This document shows, piece by piece, positions 20,444-30,589 of a DNA stretch of 64,000 nucleotides (the stretch's first letter is position 1; every line of letters starts with the position of its first letter). The position numbers and the translations under genes were made by a program. Source of the DNA: Kingdonia uniflora (Eukaryota > Streptophyta > Magnoliopsida > Ranunculales > Circaeasteraceae); NCBI GenBank assembly GCA_014058105.1, contig JACGCM010001844.1, forward strand, positions 3,596,001-3,660,000, written 5' to 3'. The notes under the pieces are model-generated. The model was not told the origin of the DNA. It did no database searches and worked only from the letters and a program-made list of their open reading frames with translations.

Positions 20444-21970
20444 TTGGAAGATCAGTGCATTCACGCCCAAGCTCTTCAGTTCGAAAGAGACGAAAGGAGA
20501 AAGGCCTTGGACCAACAGAATCTGACATATCTAAAAGAAATGGAAAATTTTCAAAAAACTCAGGATCAGCTTACTGACCGCCAAACGTCGCCTCCTCAGG
20601 CTCGAAGAGATCATCGCTCCATAGCAACCCAAAGAGAGAACCATCCAAGAGAGGAATGAGTACGAACTTCTTGATCCAGATCCATAAATCTAGATAGGGT
20701 TTCTCTATATTTTGGACTTACATCCTCAACATCAATAACTCACAGAAGTCGACGCACACGTCAAACTATACGACCACCAGAAGGACGACCTATTAGAGAC
20801 AGAGTGGAACTTAAAGGACAGGGAGACTTTGATGCACAGGTTGTAGCCATACCAATTCCTTTGCCACAATTCATCACCATGGATGACCTAAATAATAGGA
20901 TCCAAGCCATAAACTTTGATATCCTAGGCCGAAGGTCTGCTCTCGATAGAATCGAGACAAATCCTAGATTTCCTCATTTCAAAGTTATACCCATTCCAGA
21001 TAATTTCCACTTGTTAAAATTTATTCAGTATGCAAGCCTCACTGACCCTCTCACTCACGTCCGATACTTCAAAGGCGCAATTGGATTGAGCTCAAAACTA
21101 GACCACATGTTATACAGATTATTCAACATGAGCCTGAAAGAGGAACCGCACAGATGGGTCCATACTTTCCCCGAAGGCTCCATCACTACATTCAGCTAAT
21201 TGCAGCGTCTATTTGAGTCAAATTGTGCTCATGTTAAGGAGCAAGAGATAACTGCAGATTCTTTGTTCTTTGATCAAGGAGCAAAAGAAACCTTGGCAAG
21301 CTTTTACAAGCATTTCTTGCAGGAAACATAAAAAATTAGGAACTCGGATCCCAAAATTATCGTTCCAGCATTCACCTCAGCCCTGCATATCGACTCCAAA
21401 GTTTGAGTAGAGCTTACCTTGTACAAACCCAGAATGGTGACAGAGATGATTGATGTTGTTAATAACTATAGAGAATTAGAACGATCCATGAAAGATAAGA
21501 TGAAAAGCTCCTCAGTCGTCCATTCTCGTAAAACATTTTCATCTCCACCCCAAAAATTAACCACCACCAAAGTACCCAAGCAATACAGAAGAAACACCGA
21601 TAATACTAGAAGAAGAGATGGAAGGCCAAATAGACCCCTCCCAATTCTACCTCAAATAGCAACAACTCTCTCCGCTGTCTTACCAGCAATAAAGGGTGAT
21701 GAGTTTAATCGAGCAGCATAAGCAATTCAAGATATTCCCAACAAACCTTTATGTTAGTATCACAATGTCCATAATCACAAAACTAACAACTACTACTCTC
21801 TCATCCAAAATTTTCATCGCATTCTATTAGCCGGAAGACTTCATAAATATGTAGTCGACATTTAAAAGTTCCTCGAAGAAGAAGCTAAAAACAAAGACAT
21901 TGATCAAGAGCAAGGCCAAGAGAAAGCTCGCCATCTTTACGTGATCTAGATTGAAAATGGAAAGAAAAGA
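20444..21970 (+). pseudogene. gag of element B
   Basis: An N-terminal coiled coil (residues of 20,444-20,659, Glu/Gln/Lys-rich) is followed by the gag domain: HFKVIPIPDNFHLLKFIQYA, DPLTHVRYFKGAIGL, LFNMSLKEEPHRWVHTFPEG, SNCAHVKEQEITADSLFF and LASFYKHFLQE. Then come DPKIIVPAFTSALHIDSKV and a basic linker (KLTTTKVPKQYRRN). A knuckle-like NKPLC.YHNVHNHKTNNYYSL lies near 21,740. Several in-frame stops, mostly at former Gln or Trp codons, break it. Element C carries the same gag at 34.9-36.6 kb. Confidence 0.85.
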
Positions 21971-22129
21971 AAAGAAGATGATCCAATTACATCTTGTTGT
22001 AAAATAATATCCTTAGACAAATCAGTAAACTTCTTCCCAACTCAAGCAAATCAAAGCGTCTGTACGATATTACCTTTGAGGACTATGACACCAGCCATGT
22101 CAAGTAGCTACACAATAACCCCCTGGTCA

Positions 22130-22480
22130 TTTTGCTTAAAGTAGGATAAGACTACTAATATATTCTTCTTGCCGATACAGGAAGCGTCACAGATGTTTTG
22201 TTCAGAATAACAATTGAAGTTCAGGGACTCAAAGACTCGGAGAAAGCTTCGACAACCACCATCACAGGCTTCAGCGGTTCAAATGAATTGGCCATAGGAT
22301 AAATTACCTTACCAGCTCAGGCAGGATCAAAAACCACTTTCATTAAAATTATGGTCATCGATGTTGAGTCAAAGTACTTGGGAATTTTAGGACGGAGTTG
22401 GCTACATTTAATCAAGGCAGTACCTTCGACATATCATCTGGCATTAAAATTTCTAACAAATTATAGAGTCTACAAAATCT
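22130..22480 (+). pseudogene. aspartic protease of element B, catalytic motif intact
   Basis: The catalytic Asp-Thr-Gly is present as LLADTGSVTDVLFRITIEVQ near 22,170-22,230. TTTITGFSGSNELAIG and LPAQAGSKTTFIKIMVID follow, and the C-terminal YLGILGRSWLHLIKAVPST matches the usual ILGR.WLH. The frame is broken by two stops, one at a Gln position after ELAIG. The protease would cleave the gag-pol polyprotein. Confidence 0.8.
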
Positions 22481-22589
22481 AATGTAGCCAAGCAGTTGCA
22501 CGTATGTGAGAGAATACCACCACCAGCTCTGACATGATAAAACTTCTCAAAGCATAGCAACTACAGTAGGAAACACCCCCCACATTCGA

Positions 22590-23520
22590 ACAACATGATA
22601 CTGAGGTAGTAGATTTCATTGAACTCGATGGGCCCAGGTGTAACACGTTCATTGACTCCAAGCTATCATCCGATGAAAAAGAAACCATGATCCATCTCAT
22701 GAAGAAAAACGTTGACATCTTTACATGGTCTTTCCAAGAGATGCCCGACATTAATCCCTCGATCGCATGTCACAAGCTTAATCTCCTTCCGGACAGCAAA
22801 GCAGTTGTTCAAAAGCATCGAAATCTAGCTCCCCGCCTTCGCGAAGCGATAAATGAGGAAATTGACAAACTCCTTTATGTAAGATTTATCAGAGAAGCAA
22901 AGAATCCAAAATGGGTTTATAGCATAGTAGCGATCCCAAAGAAAAATAAGAAAATTAGAGTTTACATTGATTTCACAAAACACAACAAGTTTACCCCAAA
23001 AGATAACTTTCTTCTCCCACCAATCCCGTAACTTCTCAACTCTATCGCAGGGCAGAAACATCTTTCAATAATGAATGCAGTTTCTAATTACAATCAGGTT
23101 CTTCTCACCGAAGAAGATCAAGAAAAGATAACTTTTGTCACAAAAAGAAGTCTTTACTGTTACACAGTAATACCTTTCAGGTTAAAGAATGCCGGAGCCA
23201 CTTACCAACGGTTTGTCACAAAAATATTCAAAGATCATTTAGGCAAAATCATGGAGGTATACATCGATGATATGATATGTAAAAGCTTAAATTCTGAAAA
23301 TCATTACAATAACCTCCAAACCATCTTCGATATCCTTCGAACCTACCAAATGAAACTTAACCCAGAAAAATGCAAGTTTGGTGTCACATCTGGCAAATTT
23401 CTGGGATATCTAGTTAGTAAGAGGGGAATCAAAATTGATCCAGCACAAATCAAGGCACTCATGGCAATGCCATCTCCTCGAACAAAAATTGATGTTTAAA
23501 AATTCGTTGGAAAGATTGCT
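22590..23520 (+). pseudogene. reverse transcriptase of element B
   Basis: Well preserved Ty3/Gypsy RT. Visible blocks: FTWSFQEMPDINPSIACHKL, KWVYSIVAIPKKNKKIRVY with IDFTKHNKFTPKDNFLLPPI, HLSIMNAVSNYNQVLL, KITFVTKRSLYCYTVIPFRL with KNAGATYQRFVTKIF, the polymerase motif VYIDDMICKS with both catalytic Asp, and KLNPEKCKFGVTSGKFLGYL. Only a few stops interrupt it (after PPIP at 23,031 and after KIDV at 23,499, the latter at a Gln-like position). Confidence 0.9.
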
Positions 23521-23524
23521 GCTC

Positions 23525-24130
23525 TTCATAGGTTCATCTCCAAGTCATCTAATCGATGCAAACTTCTTTACCTCCTTCTTCATGGAAATCCAACTCCACT
23601 ATAAAAAAAATAGCCCATAGAAATCATTTGGACTCCTGAGTGTAAATTGGCTTTGCAAGATCTTAAACAATACTTGGGGCGTCCTCCTATCATAAGTACT
23701 TCAATTAATGGCAAAGCACTGACAATGTTCTTATCTACAACTTATAATACTATTAGCTTTGTCCTTATTCAAGAAGATGGCGGTGTAGAAAAATCAATCT
23801 ACTTCATCAGTAACAGTCTTATGCCTGCTGAGAAAAGATATATAACAATAAAAAAACAACTACTTGCCTTGGTCTACAGCTCTCAGAAACTATGACCATA
23901 TTTCTTGCTAATCCCATCAAATCATTACTAAATATCCTCTTAAACTTGTTCTCTCTAAAAAAGAAAAATCTCGAAGAGTTCAGCAATGGTCTGCATTCCT
24001 CGGCGAATATGATATCTCCTTCGAGCCTTAAATATCAATCAAAGGGTAGGCAGTAGCTAATTTCTTGGCAGATTTTCCAGTCGAAGGCCCCGATTGGGAA
24101 GAACTCAAAGAAGTATTGGTTGATGACTCA
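23525..24130 (+). pseudogene. RNase H (first) of element B
   Basis: KFVGKIAALHRFISKS, WTPECKLALQDLKQYL, LTMFLSTTYNTISFVLIQEDG and KSIYFISNSLMPAEKRYIT with LLALVYSSQKL are the tether and RNase H blocks after Gypsy RT. The end (SKSSAMVCIP..., then VGSS.FLGRFSSRR) is frame-shifted. The domain degrades the RNA strand of the hybrid during reverse transcription. Confidence 0.8.
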
Positions 24131-24169
24131 ATTGCAGAGCAAGATGCTTGGTCATAGAGTAGAGGATAG

Positions 24170-24590
24170 AGACACTTCACAGATGGATCTGCTAGACCGT
24201 GAGGATCATGAATTGGCATCATTCTCGTTATACCATCTAATCATCGCATTGAGAAAGCTATTAAACTCAAATTCTATGCCACCAACAATAAAATAGAATA
24301 AGAAGCTATCCTTCATGGACTCGATCTTGCTACAGCACTTGGGGCAGAAGAAATAGATGTATATGTCGACTCTTTACTCGTCGCAAATCATTACAATAAG
24401 ATATTCAAGATATCGGGTAAGATGGTTGATTATGTAGCCTTAGTCAAAGAAAAAATGAACAAATTCAAGTCAGTTACAATCTTTTACCTCCCTTAAGCCA
24501 AAAATTGCCACACTGGCCCATTAGCATACATTGTCGCAATGCTCGAAGACAGTAAGAAAAATACTTTGGATATCGAAGTTATCAAACATT
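24170..24590 (+). pseudogene. second (archaeal-type) RNase H of element B
   Basis: TDGSARP followed by a stop, IGIILVIPSNHRIEKAIKL, FYATNNKIE.EAILHGLDLA, VYVDSLLVANHYNKIFKIS and GKMVDYVALVKEKMNKFKS match the extra RNase H of Tat elements and element A's copy. The catalytic positions TDGS, NNKIE and VDS are present. Three stops interrupt it. Confidence 0.8.
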
Positions 24591-24639
24591 CCAGTCTCGA
24601 TATAAGCTGCACGATGCAAATCAATGTTGCTGAAGACGA

Positions 24640-25880
24640 AGATAAAGATGATTAGAGATAATCTTTTTATGCATACCTTAATTCTAACATCCTCCCAAGT
24701 AACAAAGAAGAGGCCTGATCACACTTGGCCAAATGCCCAAGATTCATAGTCTAAGATAAAATCTTCTATCGTATTACAGGAGGAGGACCACTTATTTAAT
24801 GCATATCTCAGAAACAGGCCCAATAAAAATCAAAGAACTTCACGAAGGGATCTACGCAGCTCACATTTCAGGACGATTATTGGCCTAACGGGCATTCACT
24901 CAAGGTTTATACTTGCTGAAAATGTAACAATACTGTGAAGACTTTGTTCATAGGTGCTATAAATGCCAAATCCATGCTCAAGACATCAAAAGCCCAGTAC
25001 TAGACTTGTACATCAACAATGTCCTCTGGACATTCAAAAGATGGGGGATCGATATCATTGGACTTTTTCACCCAAGATCAAAAAATTGTAAATTTGTTCT
25101 TGTGGACAAAAACTACTTTACCAAATGGGTCGAAGAAGTTCCTTTACCGACAAAAATTAAGTCATTAAGTTTCTTTGGGAACACATCATAACCAAATTTG
25201 GCTGCCCAAACATGATACGATCTGATAACGGTAAATAATTTGTCAGCAGCAAAGTTTTATGTTTCGTCCACAAATACAAAATTCAACTATCTACTTCGAC
25301 ACCATACTACCCTCAAGGTAACGGACAATCCACAGTGATTAACAAAAGTATCAAATCAGGACTACGCAAACACCTCAACGAGAAGAAAGCAGATGGGTCG
25401 ATGAGTTGTTAAGCATTCTATGGGCATACCAGATAACTCCTCAAACATCCACAGGCCGACCTCATTTATGATGGCCTTTGGAACAGAAGCTTTCATATCT
25501 TCAGACATCGATCTACCGAGTGGTCGAAGAAAAACTGCTGATGAAGACAATGAACTATGACTTCTCTGCAACCTCAACTGGATCGACGAAACCCGAGACA
25601 AAGCCATTACAAACTTGGGGTGATACCATGACACACTCAAAAAATCTTACAACAAAAAGGTTTAAAAATGTAAATTTAGCATTAAGATCCTTGCCCTTCG
25701 AGGAATTCAGGATAGTACTCGATCAGAGAATTTAGGAAAATTGTCAGAAAACTAGGAAGGGCCATATATTGTCAGTAACAAAACCAACAGTGGGCATACT
25801 GGCTAATGACTAAAGACAAAATACAGGCCGAATATTCATGGAATACAGCTCAACTGAAAATGTTTTACAGATGATGACTG
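24640..25880 (+). pseudogene. integrase of element B
   Basis: After an eroded zinc-binding region the core reads VLVDKNYFTKWVEEVPL, where the first catalytic Asp is Asn; MIRSDNGK.FVSS with the second Asp; and YYPQGNGQSTVINKSI, where the third acidic residue (usually AEATNK) is lost. The C-terminal part keeps WVDELLSILWAYQITPQTST. Two of three catalytic residues are altered, so it is inactive. Frame changes occur near 25,190 and 25,400. Confidence 0.8.
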
Positions 25881-25954
25881 TAACCACTTTCGATGATTCA
25901 ATACAACAATCTTTACTTTCAATTACATCGTTACTATCTCTACATTAATCTTTA

Positions 25955-26143
25955 CTATCTTTACTTAGTCCCGATCTAAACTTGATAAATATGCATCAAA
26001 ACTAACAATCAACTTTCCTATCTTTACTTAGTCTCGATCCATACTTGATAAATATGCATCAAAACTAACAACCATCTTTATTACATTTACTTAGTCTCGA
26101 TCCATACTTGATAAGTATACATCCAAACTAACATTCAATCCTT
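25955..26143. repeat. 63-bp tandem repeat, about three copies, after integrase of B
   Basis: Units carrying TTTACTTAGTCTCGATCC, ACTTGATAAATATGCATC and AAAACTAACA start near 25,955, 26,018 and 26,081. The period is 63 bases with few differences. Tandem repeats in this 3' untranslated position are known for Tat/Ogre elements. Confidence 0.9.
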
Positions 26144-26159
26144 CGATAAACACTATCCA

Positions 26160-26540
26160 ATTATAGGATAATCTTGCTTGCATTCATTACTTATCAAACA
26201 AAAAATGTCGTGTTTTGTTATTTCCAGTCCAAACCCAGATATCTCATTGAGGACTAACGTCTGGTAATCATTCAAAATACTTGCCATTACATGGCCATCT
26301 TTCAATTATCACGAATACTTACTTCAAAGCAACACTCTACTAAAATTTGTAATCACATTTCACAAAATTGATTTTGTCAATTATCAACACTTGGCATAAA
26401 ATTAACAACTATTATGCATCAATTACTTTCAAACAAATCTTCGACAAACAAACACATCAACATTCAAGAAACATAGTTAAATATTGTTTAGGTCCCATCG
26501 ACTATTTTTACATATCTCATAAAAAAATTGTTACAAAAGT
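26160..26540. other. spacer between repeats and antisense gene of B
   Basis: AT-rich DNA with no coding signal on either strand; presumably 3' untranslated sequence shared by the sense and antisense transcripts of element B. Confidence 0.5.
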
Positions 26541-26543
26541 AAT

Positions 26544-28480
26544 TTACTCTGCAGGGGGAGATACCACATCATCAACCTTCATGAATCTACCTGGAACAAG
26601 CTCATCCAATATTTCCTCAGGGCAAAAACCCTCAAAAATCATCATCACAGGATCCTCGAGAACCTCCGTCCCACTAAAATTCACAGGGGTTTTCAAAACT
26701 TCATCTTCAGCGTCAAAATTATCAAAAACCAAGTTCCCCGCAATGAGTAATCCTTTGTAATGATTTTTTTTATGCTCCTCAAACTGCCCTACAATGTTAG
26801 CCTTTACCCGAACTATCTCGCATAAGTTTAGCCCTTACCTCCTCCAAAATCTTCCAATGCTCTTCCTCCATCGACCTTCAAGCATCGTTGACTTTCTCCC
26901 GCACATCCTTCTCGAAGTTTGTTCACAGCAAAGCCAAAGCCTCCTCTTTATCCTTCGCCAGGTCAGCCCTTATCTCCTCGACCTTCTTGTCCCAAGCTTT
27001 TTTCGCATCACGAAGGGCAACTTACTTCACCTTCCCAAGATCCAGCTTGTACCTATTCAACTTCATATCCAACTTCTTTTTTCCTAGATCATATCCTCTT
27101 TCTCCTACATCAGGTCTTTCTCAATATTCTTGTAAGCAACCAGCTGATTTGCTAGAGTGCCACCACTGATAACGTAACCTTTGGCCTCAGTTAACAACTT
27201 CTTGATCTGCATTACATTCATAATATGAGTATTTGAATAAGCTATCAGATTTTTTAAATGAATCAAAGCAGAAAATTTTCTCACCTTCGACATGTTTCGG
27301 TGGCCCTCACTAAGAAAAGTTATCAATCTCCCTGCCCCAACAAAATAGTCGTCAACTTCCACCTCCAACACATCTGTCCTAGACACATATGCATCCATTG
27401 CCTTTTGTACCTCATTCTCGGACTCCTCGACGAATTTCATCTTTGACAATTCTGAAGATGTCTCCTTCTTCAGGAAGATGCTTGTCGAAGCTAGTGGAGG
27501 TCGCCGATTGGGTACAGCAATTGGTGTCTCAACTTTCGTGATGGCTGCTCTTTGAGACATCCTCTTCGGGGGTAGCAAAGGAACAACGACTTGACGGGCC
27601 GCACTCTTCCTTTTCCCCTTTCCCAAAATTTTCGTAAACATTGAATTTCTCTCAATCGCTACAGAATCTGTCGTATACCCAGCTAGCAAAGGATTTTCCA
27701 AAGGCAAACTCACCTCTGTAGCTCTTTTGTTTATCACAGACATCTTTCCGTCGATTACTGGAACCTCTAGCTCTTTAACCCTCGACCTCTTTAAGCCTGC
27801 CTCTTAAAACTGAGTACCTACTTTCTCTTGATCGATGACAAGATTGTCGATCCTACCATAAAAACCCCTCGTAATATTGCACAATTGTTCTTGTACTTCC
27901 AAGTTCCCATCAATCTCCTTCAAAGCAGCACAAATAAAAAATACCAGTTATACAATAATTTTGACAATAAACAAAACCCAAACATCGACATTTACGTTGC
28001 CTAACCACAAACCTAAATGAAATGTCTTTCTTTTCAAGGGTTCCCCAGGATCTTTCTTGTCAAACTCAAAATTCCCAGAAATGAGAAGACGTTCATCGCA
28101 ATACTACCCTCCTGTTGACACCATATCATAGAACAATAGTCTCTTCAGAAACCTCAGCAAATACCGGCATCCTAACTTTTAAAGATTTTGTTTAAGTGTG
28201 TAGTACACACATAGATCATCCATTGTGATCAACTCTTCACCCCATACCTTTAATCGACTGCTTATCACCCCACATACACGTAAAAGGTCATAAACATTTG
28301 GGTTAAACTGACTAAGTTCCAGGTCAAAGAAGTTCAACAACTTCTTCTGATCAGCTCAAAGAATAAGCTTCTAACCCTTTTTAATTTGTTCTCGATGAAC
28401 GAGAATCCCACCCAAAGGAATTTCCTGATCAGTTATATCATATTGATATTACTCAACCTAATATCTTGAAGAATACCATA
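26544..28480 (-). pseudogene. antisense 'putative gypsy-type transposon' gene of element B
   Basis: Minus-strand gene inside a plus-strand retrotransposon. The 5' part (about 28,340-28,010) reads [20 protein letters not shown] with [12 protein letters not shown] and [19 protein letters not shown], resembling the N-terminal domain of plant gypsy-type transposon proteins. A probable intron (GTAAATG near 27,995 to TTTGAAG near 27,920) follows. The central exon is open for 212 codons (27,743-27,105) and is basic (GKGKRKSAARQVV), then coiled coil. The C-terminus (26,732-26,544) is acidic (NFDAEDEV...PEEILDELVPG). Domain order equals that of element E's antisense gene. Several stops in the coiled coil suggest decay. 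Confidence 0.65.
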
Positions 28481-28499
28481 CTTCTTCTTAAAAATCAAT

Positions 28500-28664
28500 A
28501 TCTCTTAAGTTTCTAGACCCTCACCATAACAAGCCTCATCCCCCTCATCTAACGTCAAAGAGAGCCGTTAGAGATCCGCAAAGTTTGCCCACTACCCATG
28601 AAATAGAAAACTGTTTTTCATTTTGTAAACTTCCTCTATCTACTATAAAACACACCATTTTAGA
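28500..28664 (+). repeat. 3' LTR of element B, internally deleted
   Basis: AGAGCCGTTAGAGATCCGCAAAG, CCCACTACCC and TCTACTATAAA match the 5' LTR, then the sequence jumps directly to the LTR end (AACACACCATTTTA). About 230 bases are missing. It is followed by the ATATT target duplication. Confidence 0.75.
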
Positions 28665-30084
28665 ATATTTACCTCGTAGAGAAAACAAGCATTCTGACTC
28701 CCTCACTTATCTTGCTGGAGTCCTCAGAACGGAAGCCTAATATTTAAAGATCGAAGTAGTATTCACCCCCAGTATTAACATCATCAGCTCAAATGCCATT
28801 AATTCTGGGGACGATAAAGAGGTCAAAGACGATTGGAGACAACCTTTCCTCACATATATCGGACCAAACAAAACATTTGATGGTAAACTCCCCGAAGATG
28901 TCAATGATAGAAGACGAGTGATAGACAATGCTAAATGATTCATCATTGTCAACAGTTTCCTTTATAAAAGGTTGATAATGGGGCCCTATCTCGAATGTTT
29001 ATCTGATAAGGAGGCCCAAGACTTCTTGTATGATTTACACGAAGGCACTTGCAGATCCCATACGGAAGGACGGTCCTTAGCAAACCGAGTTATTACTCAA
29101 GGAGATTTATGGCCCCGAATAAAAGCCTAATCCATCGAAAATGCAATCAAGTATGATGCCTGTCAATAACATGGACCCAAAATTTGAGCTATGGCTTTAG
29201 AACTCTATTATAGCAAAGTTGTTTGACAATTCATAAGGTGGGCCCTTGAACTCATGGGAGAATCCCCAAATTCACCAAGAAAAAAGAAGCACCTCATAGT
29301 AGCAACGAACTACAACACCAAGTGGGTAGAAGCAGTCTCATTGAGTCAAACACGCGAAGACAAAGCCATCAAATTCATATAAGAATAAATTATCATACAG
29401 TTTGGTTGCCCTCACCTTATCAGAATAGATAATGGACCACAGTTCATTGGTTTAAAGGTGGTCAACTTCCTCAATCAGCATAAGATCATTCACACTCCTT
29501 CAAATCTATATTACCCATAAGGAAATAATCAGGCTGAAATCACTAATCATACTTAAGTCGAAGGAATAAAAAAATAATTGATAGAGAATAAAGGTAATTG
29601 GGTACAAGATTTACCACACATGTTGTGGGCGTACCGAACAGCACCTCGAGTGTCAACTAGATGTACACCGCTCTTGTTAGCTTACGAAATTGAAGCAATC
29701 ATCCCTACTCAATATCATCACCTAATACATGATCATGCAATGAAAGACGAGGAAAATAGTTTTTGTTAGCATGTAACATAAACTGGATCGACAAAATAAG
29801 AGACAGACCAATCATGAACCCAGGAAGGTACCATCAAGCTTTAGTAAAGTCATACAACAAATACGTTCGTCATATAGAGTTCGATATTAAAGATCTTGTC
29901 CTTCGAGAGGTACCAAATTAAACATAGAAAGAAGCTAAATACTGGGAAACTCGCAGAAAATGGGGCAGGACCATTTATTATTATCAGCAAAAATAGCCTC
30001 GACTCTTATGACCTTATTACATCAGATGGGGAGCGAGTCCCCAATCCTTGGAATACAAGGAGATTGAAGTTGTATCGTAAATAG
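28665..30084 (+). pseudogene. integrase of element A (after nested B)
   Basis: The frame first completes the second RNase H (PRRENKHSDSLTYLAGVL), then a linker and the integrase. HEGTCRSHTEGRSLANRVI is the zinc-binding region. The core has VATNYNTKWVEAVSLSQ (first Asp replaced by Asn), RIDNGPQFIGLKVV (second Asp kept) and GNNQAEITNHT (Glu kept). WVQDLPHMLWAYRTAPRVST and the C-terminal AENGAGPFIIISKNSLDSYD..PWNTRRLKLY follow. Stops and frame changes are spread over the region. Confidence 0.85.
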
Positions 30085-30276
30085 AAATATGTCACAGTTT
30101 ACATTCTACAATTTCTCATATTTTTGTACGTCATTCTTACATTAATGAAATACTTGTATTTGACCGACCTACATTTCAATTCATCCAATACTCTTCTACT
30201 ATCTAATACCTACCATATATACCAAACACATCTACTATATTACAAATAAACAATGGATTCATCTCAATTCTACTAC

Positions 30277-30410
30277 TACATTATAGGTCGATTATTAGTT
30301 CATCCTATTCGATCGTCTAATACATTACAGGTCAGATATTGGTTCGTCCAATTTGATCTACTAAATACATTACGGGTCAACTATTAGTGTACCCAATTCG
30401 GCAAACAAAT
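30277..30410. repeat. 45-bp tandem repeat, about three copies, after integrase of A
   Basis: TACATTATAGGTCG (30,277), TACATTACAGGTCA (30,321) and TACATTACGGGTCA (30,366) begin successive diverged units of 44-45 bases with ATTAGTTCATCC / ATTGGTTCGTCC / ATTAGTGTACCC at the same place. It sits where element B has its 63-bp repeat, but the unit sequence is unrelated. Confidence 0.8.
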
Positions 30411-30589
30411 TACATACTTCAGGACCACAATTGGTTTACCAAAGTTCGACACAAATATCTATTATACATACGGATCACTAACACTACCATCAGAAAACAC
30501 AAATTTTTCTACAGCATTACCCTTTACACTCTATCTACTACATCTCGGGTGATAAAGCTAAAGTGACTCATTTTTAATCAATACCAATG

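Larger units (their letters stand above)
19788..28664 (+). mobile_element. Tat-lineage Ty3/Gypsy element B, nested in A
   Basis: An 8.9-kb element in the same orientation as A. The A reading frame is cut after ...HVVVY and resumes with LPRRENKHSDS; the flanks share ATATT (19,783-19,787 and 28,665-28,669), the expected 5-bp target duplication. Contents in order: 460-bp 5' LTR, primer binding site, gag, protease, RT, RNase H, second RNase H, integrase, 63-bp tandem repeats, antisense gene, and a 3' LTR with an internal deletion. LTR termini read TC...GA on the outer edges where TG...CA is expected, probably single-base decay. B is better preserved than A. Confidence 0.85.

Noticed and set aside
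26368..27169. Plus-strand open frames of 78-130 codons
   Set aside because: They lie opposite the antisense gene of element B; the minus strand has the coherent basic, coiled-coil and acidic segments and a plausible intron.
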